The notes under the pieces were generated by a model. The model was not told the DNA's origin. It saw only the letters and a program-made list of their open reading frames with translations, and did not search any database. Of a stretch of 64,000 bases of DNA, positions 20,526 to 31,000 are shown one piece after another. Position numbers and translations under genes: made by a program. How positions within the stretch are numbered: position 1 is the first letter of the stretch; the number at the start of each line of letters is the position of its first letter. The DNA is from Candida dubliniensis CD36 (lineage: Eukaryota > Ascomycota > Pichiomycetes > Serinales > Debaryomycetaceae): positions 248,001 to 312,000 of the forward strand of contig NC_012862.1 in assembly GCF_000026945.1 (NCBI RefSeq). Reading direction: 5' to 3'.

Positions 20526-21836
20526 ACAGTTGTATTTGGTATGATTTATCGATCTGCAATATTCACAATATTTACAGTTCGATAAAACTCTTGAAGTACA
20601 AGAATCCATGATTTCTTCACCCTTATCGTTGACTTTTTTGATTCTTCTTTTTGGAACCTGTCCAGAATATATGTCTACAATAAAGTAACATACCACGTTC
20701 GGGTCCACTTTTTGAGGGTCCTCCCCAGTCATTTGCAACACCAGAACTTCTGGTGTGTACTGTTGCACAATCACATCTTCTTTATTCAAAAATAATTTTT
20801 GAAATTTTTGTTTTGCTTGTGTCTTTATTGACATGGGTGTACGGAAAGCCACCAACTGTCTGTTCCGTTTTGTACTGTCGATTTTGATTTTTTCCACAAT
20901 CCCATTAAAATCAAAATCTAAAGATTCAATTATGTTCGTAATTGTTTTTATTGGTTCAGTGAGATCCTTTTCCATATGCTCATCCGAGAAGGGAGCAAAA
21001 CACATGACTTTTTGAACAAAATGGAAATCCATTGTTCTTTGGAGGAACATAACTTCCTCCCTCATTCCCAATATTTCTTCACAGGTGTCTTTCGTTTTTT
21101 TGTCAGAAACAGAGAGCTTCAAGTTAAAGTATTTAAATGCCGTCTTCATTGCATCCTCTGAATAGTTATTTAAGAAACCTTTAGTTTCTTTAATACTGTT
21201 CTCAATTGTTCTTGCAATTGTGTGGTAAACAACCACCCCGCCATATTTGTTAATGAGGTGGGCAATATCAGCTGTAACGAGTCCTCTAGGGAACACTGTA
21301 TCATTATGTCTTTTTAAATCTTCAAAGGCTTCCTTTGGAACATTAAAGTGTCCCATTCTCTCTTCTTCTTTTTTTTCTTGACTTTTTACCAAGTTAGATT
21401 TGTAGTTGGCTGCCACTGAGGCATATGTTGTAGAGTTTTGATTAATTGATTGTGTAGTTTGAGATGGGGTAGTATTGTCCACAACTTTGTTTGTTGCGGT
21501 TTCCGGTGTAAAGTATTCTTCAGTACTGAAGTTTTTAAAAGCATGATATGGACCTTTGGAGATCTTTCCTTCTTCGTTTTCTTCTTCTGATGGGTATTCA
21601 GATGAATCAGTATCCATCTGGTCTGATTCTGGAAAGTCAGCCCACGACTCGTGCGCATTTGTTTGTGTATTGAATTCGACGTTGTTGGAAACACCATCGG
21701 TCGACGATGATTTCCGATCTTGACCACCATCTAACGGCAGCTCTTGAAAATTCCCAGGGGGATTCTCTTGAGTCTGCTGAGGCAGATGATCACCTCTAGC
21801 TGTAAAATTAAAATCATTAACACCTTTTTCAGCCAT
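20016..21836 (-). CDS. Zorro ORF1 (gag-like nucleic-acid-binding protein), intact frame
   Basis: This uninterrupted 606-codon frame starts with an ATG at 21836 directly after an A-rich tract. The first 150 residues are acidic and polar. The middle (about 150-380) is the ORF1 core, with AFEDLKRHNDTVFP and CEEILGMREE. A CCHC zinc knuckle (CEYCRSINHTKYNC) is followed by a second motif, CANCGIKGHKTTSF, in which the last ligand is phenylalanine instead of cysteine. The C-terminal 150 residues are Lys/Ser/Thr-rich. The family role is to bind element RNA in the retrotransposition particle. The adjacent ORF2 is broken, so activity would have to be supplied by another copy. Confidence 0.85.
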   Translation of the reverse strand: MAEKGVNDFNFTARGDHLPQQTQENPPGNFQELPLDGGQDRKSSSTDGVSNNVEFNTQTNAHESWADFPESDQMDTDSSEYPSEEENEEGKISKGPYHAFKNFSTEEYFTPETATNKVVDNTTPSQTTQSINQNSTTYASVAANYKSNLVKSQEKKEEERMGHFNVPKEAFEDLKRHNDTVFPRGLVTADIAHLINKYGGVVVYHTIARTIENSIKETKGFLNNYSEDAMKTAFKYFNLKLSVSDKKTKDTCEEILGMREEVMFLQRTMDFHFVQKVMCFAPFSDEHMEKDLTEPIKTITNIIESLDFDFNGIVEKIKIDSTKRNRQLVAFRTPMSIKTQAKQKFQKLFLNKEDVIVQQYTPEVLVLQMTGEDPQKVDPNVVCYFIVDIYSGQVPKRRIKKVNDKGEEIMDSCTSRVLSNCKYCEYCRSINHTKYNCPLIKPCANCGIKGHKTTSFEKTTPAPKRVLKKPETKQYFPALPTKVGKGKPTEELQRRSSSESNKEKDSSSTKEDNIEHEVITPERPQKTTQPVSTLVPITDPKGDSVKTSYNTETKKKNKTAGIIEMDTNKDTISSNDEASPRKKNNSTGQPRSPTKDPGLHLSPNLQ

Positions 21837-21857
21837 AATAATTTTTTTTTTTTTTTT

Positions 21858-22303
21858 CTCCTTTCAATCCTTTAACAAAAATGATTATTGGAATTTCTAT
21901 AGTGGTGGTTATTGTTTACGTTAGAATTTCTTACAATTGATATTTTAAATATATATATATATATATATATAAAAGAAGAAGTTAAACTCTTGGTTTAATG
22001 ATATGGGAAAGATTGGCAAACTTGATATTATTACCTAGAAGAATTGATTTGATGAAGACTTTGATAGTTCCACCTCATCTATTTATAAACAACTTATATA
22101 AATAATAATAAAGTATCAAATCAAATCACCTAATTAACAGTTATAATTGATGTTGAATGATTAATGTAAATTATATAAATCCATTCATTGCAAAAAGGGA
22201 TAGACACAGAGAGAGAGAAGAAAAAAAAAAAATAAAAAAATCCACCACCCTCCCTCCCCGTCAATATAGATTTGGTTCTTGAACAGTTATTAATCCACCT
22301 TGG
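21858..22303. promoter_or_regulatory. region between Zorro copy and zinc-cluster gene
   Basis: About 450 bp contain a TA dinucleotide run at 21949-21972 and a GA/poly-A patch near 22207-22235. It must include the promoter of the downstream zinc-cluster gene. No coding potential is visible. Confidence 0.4.
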
Positions 22304-23968
22304 ATGAATCAATTTATTATAACTACTCAACCTACCAAACGACGAGTATGTTTATTAACACCCCAGTTTCAAAGTATCCATTTATCTTTTTTTTTTTTTT
22401 TTTTTACTAACAATTAACCTCCCTCTGCCCTCCCCCCTTGCCCACTTCAGAAAGCAGTTTTAGCATGTTTAAATTGTCGGAAATCTCATCGTAAATGTAT
22501 TTTACAAACTAATAATAATCAAAATTCATGTCAATCATGTATTGATAAATCAATTGAATGTAAATGGACATCTCAACAATCACAAAAATATAGTACTACT
22601 ACTAGTATTAGTAAGAAGAAATTTGAAAGATTTAAACAAGAAGAACAAATATATTCTACTGTTGTTGCATCAGAAAATCACCATCACCAACAATTGGGTG
22701 ATGGTGGTAGAGGTGGTGGTGGAGGTTGTGGGAAATTTCAATTTATATGTTCAACTCATCCAATAGCTTCATTTTTAAGTACTGATAAATTTTTATGTTT
22801 TGATGGTGATAAATTTGGATTATTTAATCCTTGGAGAAGTTCACCCAATATTGAGACTAATACTATTACTACTGGTTCTACTGGTTCTGCAATTGAAGAT
22901 GAGAATCCAAATTTAACTGAATATTTAAATCGAGAAGGAGCTTTCATATTACCACCAATTAATGAACAACGACAATTAATGGAAATTTTTATTAATAAAA
23001 TATATCCATTTTTCCCTGTTATAGATATTTGTGATAAAGATTCATTAAATAAATTTTCACCATTATTATTAAATTCAATTTTTTTAGTTGCATCAAGATG
23101 TTTATCAAATGAAAATAATATAAATATAAATATAAATATAAGACAACGATGTCAAGAATTATTTGAAAGATGTAAATTATTAGAACTTAATGAAAATAAT
23201 AAAATTGCTTTAATTCAATCATTTTTATTGATGTCAATTCATGAAGAAGGTATAAATGGAAGTTCATTATCTAAAGAATATATTACTAGAGCTTGTAATT
23301 TATGTGGAGATTTAGGTATTACTACATTAAGTGGATCAAATGGAACAGTTCAAGATACTCAACATCGAGTTTATAAAAAACTTTATTATGGAGAATCTAT
23401 TTTAACAAGATTATTTTGGATTTCTTATTGTTGTGATATATTAAGTGCTGCTACTCATGCAAGAGAAGTATATTATAATATGAATGATGTATTTATTGGT
23501 GATGTACCTAAAGAATTTCCTGAATTGACAATATTTGTTGAATTACTGACATTACTTTATCGTACTTTGGGGAGTCATTATCGACCTCATAAAGGTAGAA
23601 TTATTGATGAAAAATTATCCACTGATATAATTAATTGGCAATCATCATCAATAAATCATCATCCATGGTTGAAATTATTACATTCTTATATTTGTATGAT
23701 AAATTTACGTTGTGAATTAGATCCTATAACATTAGATCCAATAGTGGTGAAATCATTACATGAACAATTTATTAATGTTGCCAAATGTGATCCATTTTGG
23801 TTTAAATTTCATATTGTTGGTGTCCATAGTTTATTACATGTAACTTCATTATTAAATGTTTTAGGAAATGATAATGATGATCTAAATAATAATATTCGAA
23901 AATCATTGGAAGATTTAAAAGAAATATGGTGGCTTGCAGCTTCTGGTCTTAAATTATTTGACAAGTAG
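22304..23968 (+). CDS. Zn(II)2Cys6 transcription factor, two exons
   Basis: The gene is spliced. Exon 1 (22304-22345, 14 codons, MNQFIITTQPTKRR) is followed by an intron at 22346-22450 and exon 2 at 22451-23968. The intron has a GTATGT donor, a TACTAAC branch site at 22405-22411 and a CAG acceptor after a pyrimidine-rich tract. The joined frame is continuous and gives 519 residues. It begins with a basic tail and a perfect binuclear zinc cluster: Cys20, Cys23, Cys30, Cys41, Cys44 and Cys51 (ACLNCRKSHRKC ... CQSCIDKSIEC). A glycine/histidine-rich linker follows. The remainder resembles the fungal-specific regulator domain (FINKIYPFFPVIDI ... FLVASRCLS). Without the intron the predicted start would fall after the DNA-binding domain. 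Target genes are unknown. The gene ends in a TA repeat shared with the convergent neighbour. Confidence 0.85.
22346..22450 (+). other. spliceosomal intron of the zinc-cluster gene
   Basis: This 105-base intron has the consensus donor GTATGT, the exact branch sequence TACTAAC (22405-22411) and an acceptor CAG ending at 22450. The T-run before the branch point and the C/T-rich tract after it are typical. It is phase 0, between Arg14 and Lys15. Confidence 0.85.
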
Positions 23969-23976
23969 ATGACTAG

Positions 23977-23977
<1 letters not shown>

Positions 23978-24020
<43 letters not shown>
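23978..24020. repeat. TA dinucleotide repeat between convergent genes
   Basis: This run of about 43 alternating T and A lies between the stop codons of the zinc-cluster gene and the convergent membrane-protein gene, which are only 69 bp apart. It probably forms part of both 3' ends and is likely length-polymorphic. Confidence 0.8.
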
Positions 24021-24022
<2 letters not shown>

Positions 24023-24037
24023 GAGCTTTTTGTCTTT

Positions 24038-24724
24038 CTAATAAACATTATTTGTACTTAAAACGGACATTAGAGGATCAATTAATCTTTCCCAAGGTTC
24101 AAAAACTGTTATTAATGTTCCAAATATGAAAAATACATACATTCGTGAAACAATTAATCCCCAAATCAGATGATAAATCATTGAATTAATTACTGCCAAT
24201 ATGATTTGAATGATTTCTATCCATTTCTCCCATATTTCCTCCATATACTGTTCACCACCAAAACCACCACCACCACCACTATTATTATTATTATTATTAT
24301 TATTATTGTTCCTCATCATTATTATTATCATTATAGATCCAATGATTTTTTTAATTGGCCACAGTAATATCAATTTATGTATAATGAATTGATCAATATT
24401 ATAAATCCATTTATGAACAACATAAATTAATTCAAAATATTTAAATTGAATTCTTTTCAATTGATTAGGATCACCACCACCACCACCACCACCACCATAT
24501 TTATCATTATCATTTAATAATATTGAACAATAAATTGGTTGAATTTGACAATATTTTTTCGATAATAATCCAATTTTAAAATTTATTAATAAATTATTAA
24601 TGATTTCTGGATTTATAAATTTTGGGATTAAATAAATTGATAATAATATTGGGATAATGAAAAATACCAAAAATTTTAAATTATCTTGATTAAATGATAT
24701 TGTTGATCTTGATATTAATGGCAT
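24038..24724 (-). CDS. hypothetical multi-pass membrane protein
   Basis: I do not recognise this 228-residue protein. It has hydrophobic segments at about 18-36 (FLVFFIIPILLSIYL), 110-140 (two close segments around IIHKLILLWPIKKIIGSIMIIIMM), 170-185 and 188-210. Two low-complexity inserts are present: a run of eight glycines near residue 80, and an asparagine run followed by glycines near 140-156. The ATG at 24724 is the first in frame. Codon use is AT-rich like its neighbours. The homopolymeric inserts suggest relaxed constraint or a lineage-specific gene. It could be a fast-evolving member of a wider family that I cannot see from sequence alone. Confidence 0.6.
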   Translation of the reverse strand: MPLISRSTISFNQDNLKFLVFFIIPILLSIYLIPKFINPEIINNLLINFKIGLLSKKYCQIQPIYCSILLNDNDKYGGGGGGGGDPNQLKRIQFKYFELIYVVHKWIYNIDQFIIHKLILLWPIKKIIGSIMIIIMMRNNNNNNNNNNSGGGGGFGGEQYMEEIWEKWIEIIQIILAVINSMIYHLIWGLIVSRMYVFFIFGTLITVFEPWERLIDPLMSVLSTNNVY

Positions 24725-25133
24725 AAGTGAAAAAAAAAAAAAAAGTATTATATTATAACATTGGTTTATGAATGAACAATGTTGATATTGGGAGAAGAAG
24801 GATGGAGGGAGGGATGGAGGGATGGATGGGATAATTGATTAATTGATTGGTTAATTAATTGATTATGATGTAATTATATGAGGACGCACTATAAAAAAAA
24901 AAAAAAAAGGAGAAGGGGAGAGGAGAGGAGGGGAGAGGAGGGGGGAGGGAGGATGTACTCCAAATTAAACAACTTATAAAAATTGTTATTCACTTCTACT
25001 TATAATCATCATGTCTTAATACTTAATCAATAGAAAGAATTGACTATAATGATACATATTAGAATTGTGGTTTATCTAAATGATATTATAGGTGTAGCAA
25101 AAAAAAATTTTGAAAATTTAAGTTGCATAAAAA
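24725..25133. promoter_or_regulatory. upstream region with homopurine tract
   Basis: This 409 bp region precedes the membrane-protein gene on the minus strand and follows the tRNA terminator. It contains GGAT/GGGA-type repeats near 24800-24830 and a 61-base all-purine stretch at 24893-24953. No coding sequence is seen. Confidence 0.45.
24893..24953 (+). repeat. 61-base homopurine tract
   Basis: The tract is a run of A followed by mixed GA/GGGG units with no pyrimidine. G runs at 24915-24918, 24930-24933, 24940-24945 and 24947-24949 would also satisfy a loose G-quadruplex pattern. Such tracts can form triplex structures or exclude nucleosomes. Confidence 0.7.
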
Positions 25134-25233
25134 AACTCTACCCGGGACTCGAACCCGGAGTCTTTCCTTGGTTCTCAAATTGTTTTTTTTTTCATAATAG
25201 GAGAGGAACGCTTTACCTTTAAGCTAGCAGAGC
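25134..25233 (-). tRNA. tRNA-Arg (anticodon CCU), with intron
   Basis: Reading from 25233 downward: a seven-pair acceptor stem (GCTCTGC with GTAGAGT, two G-U pairs), a D-arm (GCTT..AAGC with AAAGGTAA), an anticodon stem TTCCT/AGGAA with loop CTCCTA-A, and a T-arm CCGGG-TTCGAGT-CCCGG. The anticodon CCU (25199-25201) reads AGG. A 28-base intron (25170-25197) sits after position 37, the standard place for nuclear tRNA introns. Removing it leaves about 72 bases, closely resembling yeast tRNA-Arg(CCU). A run of T on the minus strand directly after the gene (25128-25135) is a normal RNA polymerase III terminator. Confidence 0.92.
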
Positions 25234-28049
25234 AATCAACGCAATTTTCAAAATTCGTGTTTGTATTATTAATATGTAAAAATAGTGTACTAAAGAGTTT
25301 AGAATAGAAAAATTTGACCAATACTTACATCAAGAGAATGTCAAGATTCCAGATAAGAGTAATTTGAATATTTGTATAGTGTACAAACGGTCATTTAACA
25401 AAGGTTTACAAGTTAATACGTGAACCTCAAATATTCTGTGGAGTAAATGATAGATACCATACCTAGATGTGGGATTTTCTGGGGTTGCTCAAATCTATGA
25501 TATGGTATTTTGTTTAAAATTATGCAATTATTACTTACTTTATCAATCTCGTGATACTCTTATATATGCATCGGATAAGAAAACACAAAACACAAAACAC
25601 AGTAACATTATGGAAATATCCGATTGATATTAACACACTAATTGGATACCCATTGATTAGTATGGCATTATTAAAAACAAGGCTGAGTGTAGTTGTCATC
25701 ATCATCATCACCAAGAGGAAAGTTTCTGTGTGAACAAGAAAAAAAAAAAAAAAAAAAACCATGGAGATACTTTCTTTTTTTTTGCAATTTATGAATGAAT
25801 GAACTAAAAACTGGCTAGTAGAAGTAAGAATATTTCTTTTCAAAGTAGTATATGAATGCGTTAAACTTTTTTAAACCAAATTATTTTATTCTCCAGTAGT
25901 AAGATTCTTCAGATAATGTAACCAAATTAATATAATGAAAAAGGAAATTGATCTCAAACTCAAAAAACTTTAAAACTTCTTTCTCCCATCTAAAATTAAT
26001 TGTGGTCATGAACAAATCTACTTGAAATTATTGAAAATTCTTGTATTTAAAGCTTGCTTGGTCGATTGGTAGCGCCAGTTACTTTGCCACCTTCCTCCTC
26101 CTCCTCCACCCAAATAGAAAGATGTTAAGTAAATTACAATTTCATATAGCTCAATAATTTAGTAAAAGTATTATATCTTGTTAATGCATTGTTTGATAAA
26201 TGAACATAATCCATAATTCATATAATTTGATTTTCTAAATAAGGTAATTGATTCCTTGTTTTTCGGTGCTTCTATTATATCCCACTCAACAAAGAGTGTG
26301 AGGAATTTCCATACATACACAAAGGAGATCTGTCTCTCTCTCTAGAAAACAATTAACAACAACAAGACAACAAGACAACCAGGGCAATGCCGCACAAGTA
26401 TTTTTGTTTTGTTTTGTTTTATTTGTTAACGCATGACGCGGTTCTAAATTTCCCGTCTAACAAAGAATATCTGGAGTAAGAGAGAGAGAGAGAGTAGATT
26501 AGATTAGGAATGACAGTCAAGCCTTAAATTAGACCGTAATACTTTTAAAAGAAATACATTTATTAATGATCAAAACCCATGTCATTTATTACTAAGGCAC
26601 AACAAGATAGAAATTAAAAGAGATGGAGTTGAGCTACCAAATGATAAACAAAAAAAGAAAAAGAAATTGCTATCGACAATTCAAAAAAGAAAAAAATTGC
26701 GTGCCCAGGGGGGGGCGGGGGGGCTGTCATTTTAGTTGTCCCCCCCCCCCCCGAAATCCCTTAATATTCAAGTAATTTGTTAATGAAATGAATTGATTTA
26801 TACATGACAATAGTTGATTTAGTTATCATATAATACATTTACTAATATCCACATACGAGTACGGCATCAAAAAAAAAAAAAAAAAAAAAATTGATTAATT
26901 GCGTAATTTTTAGTTTTTAATTTTCATGTAGTTGTACTAAAAAGAATGTTGTTGTTGTTGATGATGTTTTATATTTTTTTTTTTTTTTTCTTGGTCAAAG
27001 AAATTAAATTCTGACACAGCCACCTTTTGATTCGTTTACACTACTGCCACAATTATGCCGCCATCCTTCCCCCCCCCCTTATCCTCCGCCTTTTTTTTGT
27101 ACATATCGTATTGTTTTTTTTTTCTCATTCCCATTGTATGACGATTGGTGTTGATTTGTACCACCTAACTCGGCCGGCCACCACCATCGGTAGGCTCACA
27201 CTACGTGCATACATTGCATAATTTTTTTTTTTTTCTTGGTCTCTCTCTCTTTTTTATTAAATGTATGATTGTTTCAGTGTTTCAGTTTTCCTCTCCTACA
27301 ACTTACTCATTCTAATCATCGTATTTTGTATGTGTGTATGTGTATGTTCCAATAACGTTCTTGTATTTCTTGTTTTATCATTACATAAGAAGCAGAAGAG
27401 GAGGAGTGGGGAGGGAAAGCAATTCTTCTTCAGTCTATCTTCTGGTGTAAGAAGGAGTCAATTAAAAAGCAATTGAAAATCAATTTCATCATCTATTGAA
27501 GACAAACAAAACAAGGCGCAACTCATGTTAAATAGAGATTCAAGCATATACTATCTCTTCATTGGGGGGTGGGATTGTCAAACTTCCAATTAAATTTATC
27601 TATTTGGCATTCCAATCCTTTAATATATTCATATCATTGTTCTTGTTCTTGTTCTTGTGACCTTTATCTAATTCTTTTTTTTTTTTTTTTTTGTTTTTGT
27701 TTTTGGGTTAATGCAAGTTATATAACAATCCATTGATAATTTTTCCAATTCAATTCAATCAACACACATATAATATATATAAACATCTCCTCCGCTCCTT
27801 TCCAGAATATATTCTCTTTCTTTTTTTCTTTTTTTTTTTTTTTTCAAAACCCCTTTTTTTCTTTTTTAAAACCATCAATACATATATCTATCTACTTATC
27901 TACTTATCTACCTATCTATCTATATATTGGTTTATTATAATTATCATTTTATTATATTTTATTATATTTATTTATTTATTTTTTTTTTTTTTTAAATTTA
28001 TTTCCAATTGATATTTGAACATTCATATTCATATTCATATTCCCATACT
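25234..28049. promoter_or_regulatory. long gene-free region upstream of PMC1
   Basis: About 2.8 kb contain no credible gene. The sequence is rich in homopolymers: long T runs near 26970-26990, 27670-27692 and 27825-27844, and C runs near 27070. There is an unusual G-tract/C-tract pair at 26708-26752. The last kilobase is pyrimidine-rich on the plus strand, as expected for a yeast promoter and 5' UTR. The G-tract ends in GGGGGCTG, which loosely resembles the core of calcineurin-Crz1 response elements; this is only a hint. Confidence 0.45.
26708..26752. repeat. G8CG7 tract facing C13 tract (potential hairpin)
   Basis: Eight G, one C and seven G (26708-26723) are followed after 16 bases by thirteen C (26740-26752). 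The G and C runs can pair to form a GC-only stem with a short AT-rich loop, or the G side could form a G-quadruplex. This is strikingly unlike the AT-rich surroundings. Confidence 0.65.
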
Positions 28050-31000
28050 ATGGCTCCAAGAACACCAGCTGATAAGCTTGGTCATGCATCTACATTACAA
28101 CTCCCCACATACGATAATGATGATCAATCTTCTACAAATTCAACTACCCCATTACATAAAGATGAACCAACTTCTCATTCTGAAGAAACTACCGATTCAA
28201 CAGCCACCCCCACCACCCATGGTGTTGAACCATTCCATCCTCCTAAACTAATTAATAAATCAACTACATCACCATCTTTAAAACTCACTTCCATGTTATC
28301 GAAAACTTCTACTAAACAAAACCCTAATTTCCCTATAAGTTTACAATCATTAAATGATCTTCATGATCCTAAATCTTTAAAACAATTATATAATTTAGGT
28401 GGAATTGAAAATTTATTGACTATGTTACATACTTCAACTGATGGTCTTAATGAACATAATGAATCTGATTTAAATCAACGGAAACAATATTTTGGTGTCA
28501 ATAAATTACCTCAAAAAGTTCAAAAAAGTTTCCTTAAATTATGTTGGGAAGCTTTAAAAGATAAAGTTTTAGTTATATTATGTATTGCTGCCATTATTTC
28601 ATTAGCATTAGGATGTTATGAAAGTTTTGGTAGTGGGACTCATTATGATGATGAAGGTTTACCATTACCAAAAGTTGATTATGTCGAAGGTCTTGCTATT
28701 TTAGTTGCTGTTGCCATTGTTGTTCTTGTTGGTGCTGCTAATGATTATCAAAAGGAACGTCAATTTGCTAAATTAAATGCTAAAAAGGAAGATCGAGAAG
28801 TAATTGTTGTTAGAAATGGTGGTGAACAAAAATTGATATCGATTTATGATTTAATGGTAGGAGATGTTATAAATTTACAAACTGGTGATGTTGTCCCCGC
28901 TGATTGTATATTAATTCAAGGTGAAGTAGAATGTGATGAATCAGCATTAACTGGTGAATCTCATACTATTCATAAAGTCCCAGTAAATAAAGCCATGAAA
29001 GTTTATCAAAATCATTTACCTACTGATGAAGATATTGGTAGTACAAAAATAAAATTCCGGGATCCTTATTTAATTTCTGGGGCTAAAGTGTTATCAGGGT
29101 TAGGTAATGCTGTCATTACTGCTGTGGGGACTAATTCTATTCATGGAAGAACTATGATGAGTTTAAATCATGAACCAGAAAGTACTCCTATGCAAGTACG
29201 TTTAAATGATTTAGCAGAAGGGATTTCTAAATATGGGTTTCTTGCTGCTATTGTTTTATTTGTGGTTTTATTCATTAGATTTTGTGTGGAAATTGCTCCT
29301 CCTAATGGTAATATGAATGATGCTGAACCAGCAGATAAGGGGAAAAGATTTATTGATATTATTATTACTGCCGTAACAATTGTTGTTGTTGCTATTCCAG
29401 AAGGTTTACCATTAGCTGTCACTTTAGCTTTAGCATTTGCCACAACAAGAATGGCTCAAAATGGTAATTTAGTTAGAGTTTTAAAAAGTTGTGAAACTAT
29501 GGGTGGAGCAACAGCAGTTTGTTCTGATAAAACTGGTACATTAACGGAAAATAAAATGAGAATAGTAAGAGGATTTTTCGGATTAAGTAAACAAGGTTCA
29601 CCATTAGAATTTAATGATACAGTGAGTAATCAACATGATCATCCTACATCAATAGATATTATTAATCAAATTAGTTCTGAACAAAAAATATATCTTACAA
29701 CCAATATTATTCTTAATTCTACAGCATTTGAAAATTCTGAATATGATGAAGAAAAAGCTAAACTTGCTAGACAAAAACCATTACAACAAAATTTTTTCAG
29801 TAGTATTTTCCAAAAAAATAAAAAATCTCAATATCAACAAATGGGATTAGTTGATGAACCTTATTTAGGAAATAAAACTGAATCAGCATTACTTACATTA
29901 GCCAAAGATAAATTTCATTTATTTGATAATAAATCATTAGAAACTTATCGACAAGAAAATCATGATGATGTGGTACAAATCATCCCATTTGAAAGTTCAC
30001 GTAAATGGGCTGGTATTGTTATGAAAATTCCTAATGGTTATCGACTTTATGTAAAGGGAGCAGCAGAAATTATATTTAAAAATTGTGGATTTGAAAATAA
30101 TATTAATGATGAATTAATTAAATTGGATAGAAATAAACGTGATGATGTATTAACGAAAATTGATGAATATGCTAATGATGCATTAAGAGCAATTGCTTTA
30201 GGACATCGAGATTTTGTTGGTATTTCATCATGGCCTCCATCAGAATTGATTAATGAGAAAACTTCTAAAGAAGCAGATCCAACAAAATTAATCAATACTA
30301 ATTTTACCATTACCAATTCTGCTGCTGCTGCTGGTGCTTCTGCTGGTGGTGGTGGTAGTGGTGGTAATGAAATTCATAAAATGTTTATTCTTGATGCATT
30401 AGTTGGTATTCAAGATCCTTTGAAACAAGGTGTTGCTGAAGCAGTATTACAATGTAAACGTGCTGGAGTCACTGTTCGTATGGTCACAGGAGATAATATT
30501 AATACTGCTAAATCCATTAGTAAAGAATGTAATATACTTACCCTGGATGATTTATCTAATGATTATTCATGTATGGAAGGACCACAATTTAGAAAATTAT
30601 CAATACAAAAAAGACGAGAAATTATTCCTCAATTGAAAGTTTTAGCAAGATCATCACCTGAAGATAAAAGAATTCTTGTTGATACTTTAAGAAAATCTGG
30701 TGAAGTAGTTGCTGTTACTGGTGATGGTACTAATGATGCACCAGCATTAAAATTAGCTGATGTAGGGTTTTCTATGGGTATTGCTGGAACAGAAGTTGCT
30801 CGTGAAGCTTCTGATATTATATTAATGACCGATGATTTCACTGATATTGTTCAAGCTATTAAATGGGGGAGAACTGTTTCTACTTCAATTAAAAAATTTA
30901 TTCAATTTCAATTAACAGTTAATATTACTGCTTGTGTATTAACTTTTGTTTCAGCTGTGGCATCATCAGAAAATAAATCCGTATTGACAGCAGTTCAATT

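Larger units (their letters stand above)
16355..21857 (-). mobile_element. Zorro-like non-LTR retrotransposon, right copy
   Basis: A minus-strand element runs from an A-rich 5' boundary (16 T on the plus strand at 21842-21857) through an intact ORF1 and a 178 bp spacer to an ORF2 with interruptions. It encodes endonuclease, reverse transcriptase and a C-terminal Cys/His motif. The 3' end is missing: ORF2 runs straight into the left copy near 16354, with no 3' UTR or poly(A) tail. It is therefore a dead element as a unit, although ORF1 could still be expressed. Zorro1-3 are the L1-like families known in C. albicans; I cannot assign a subfamily. Confidence 0.8.

Noticed and set aside
14129..21857. 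T-tracts at both outer ends of the Zorro pair as target-site duplication
   Set aside because: T runs are common in this window and their flanks do not match convincingly, so a duplication cannot be claimed.
28008..28049. Possible N-terminal extension of PMC1 upstream of 28050
   Set aside because: No ATG in frame and the codons are CATATT-type simple repeats; the ATG at 28050 is the natural start.
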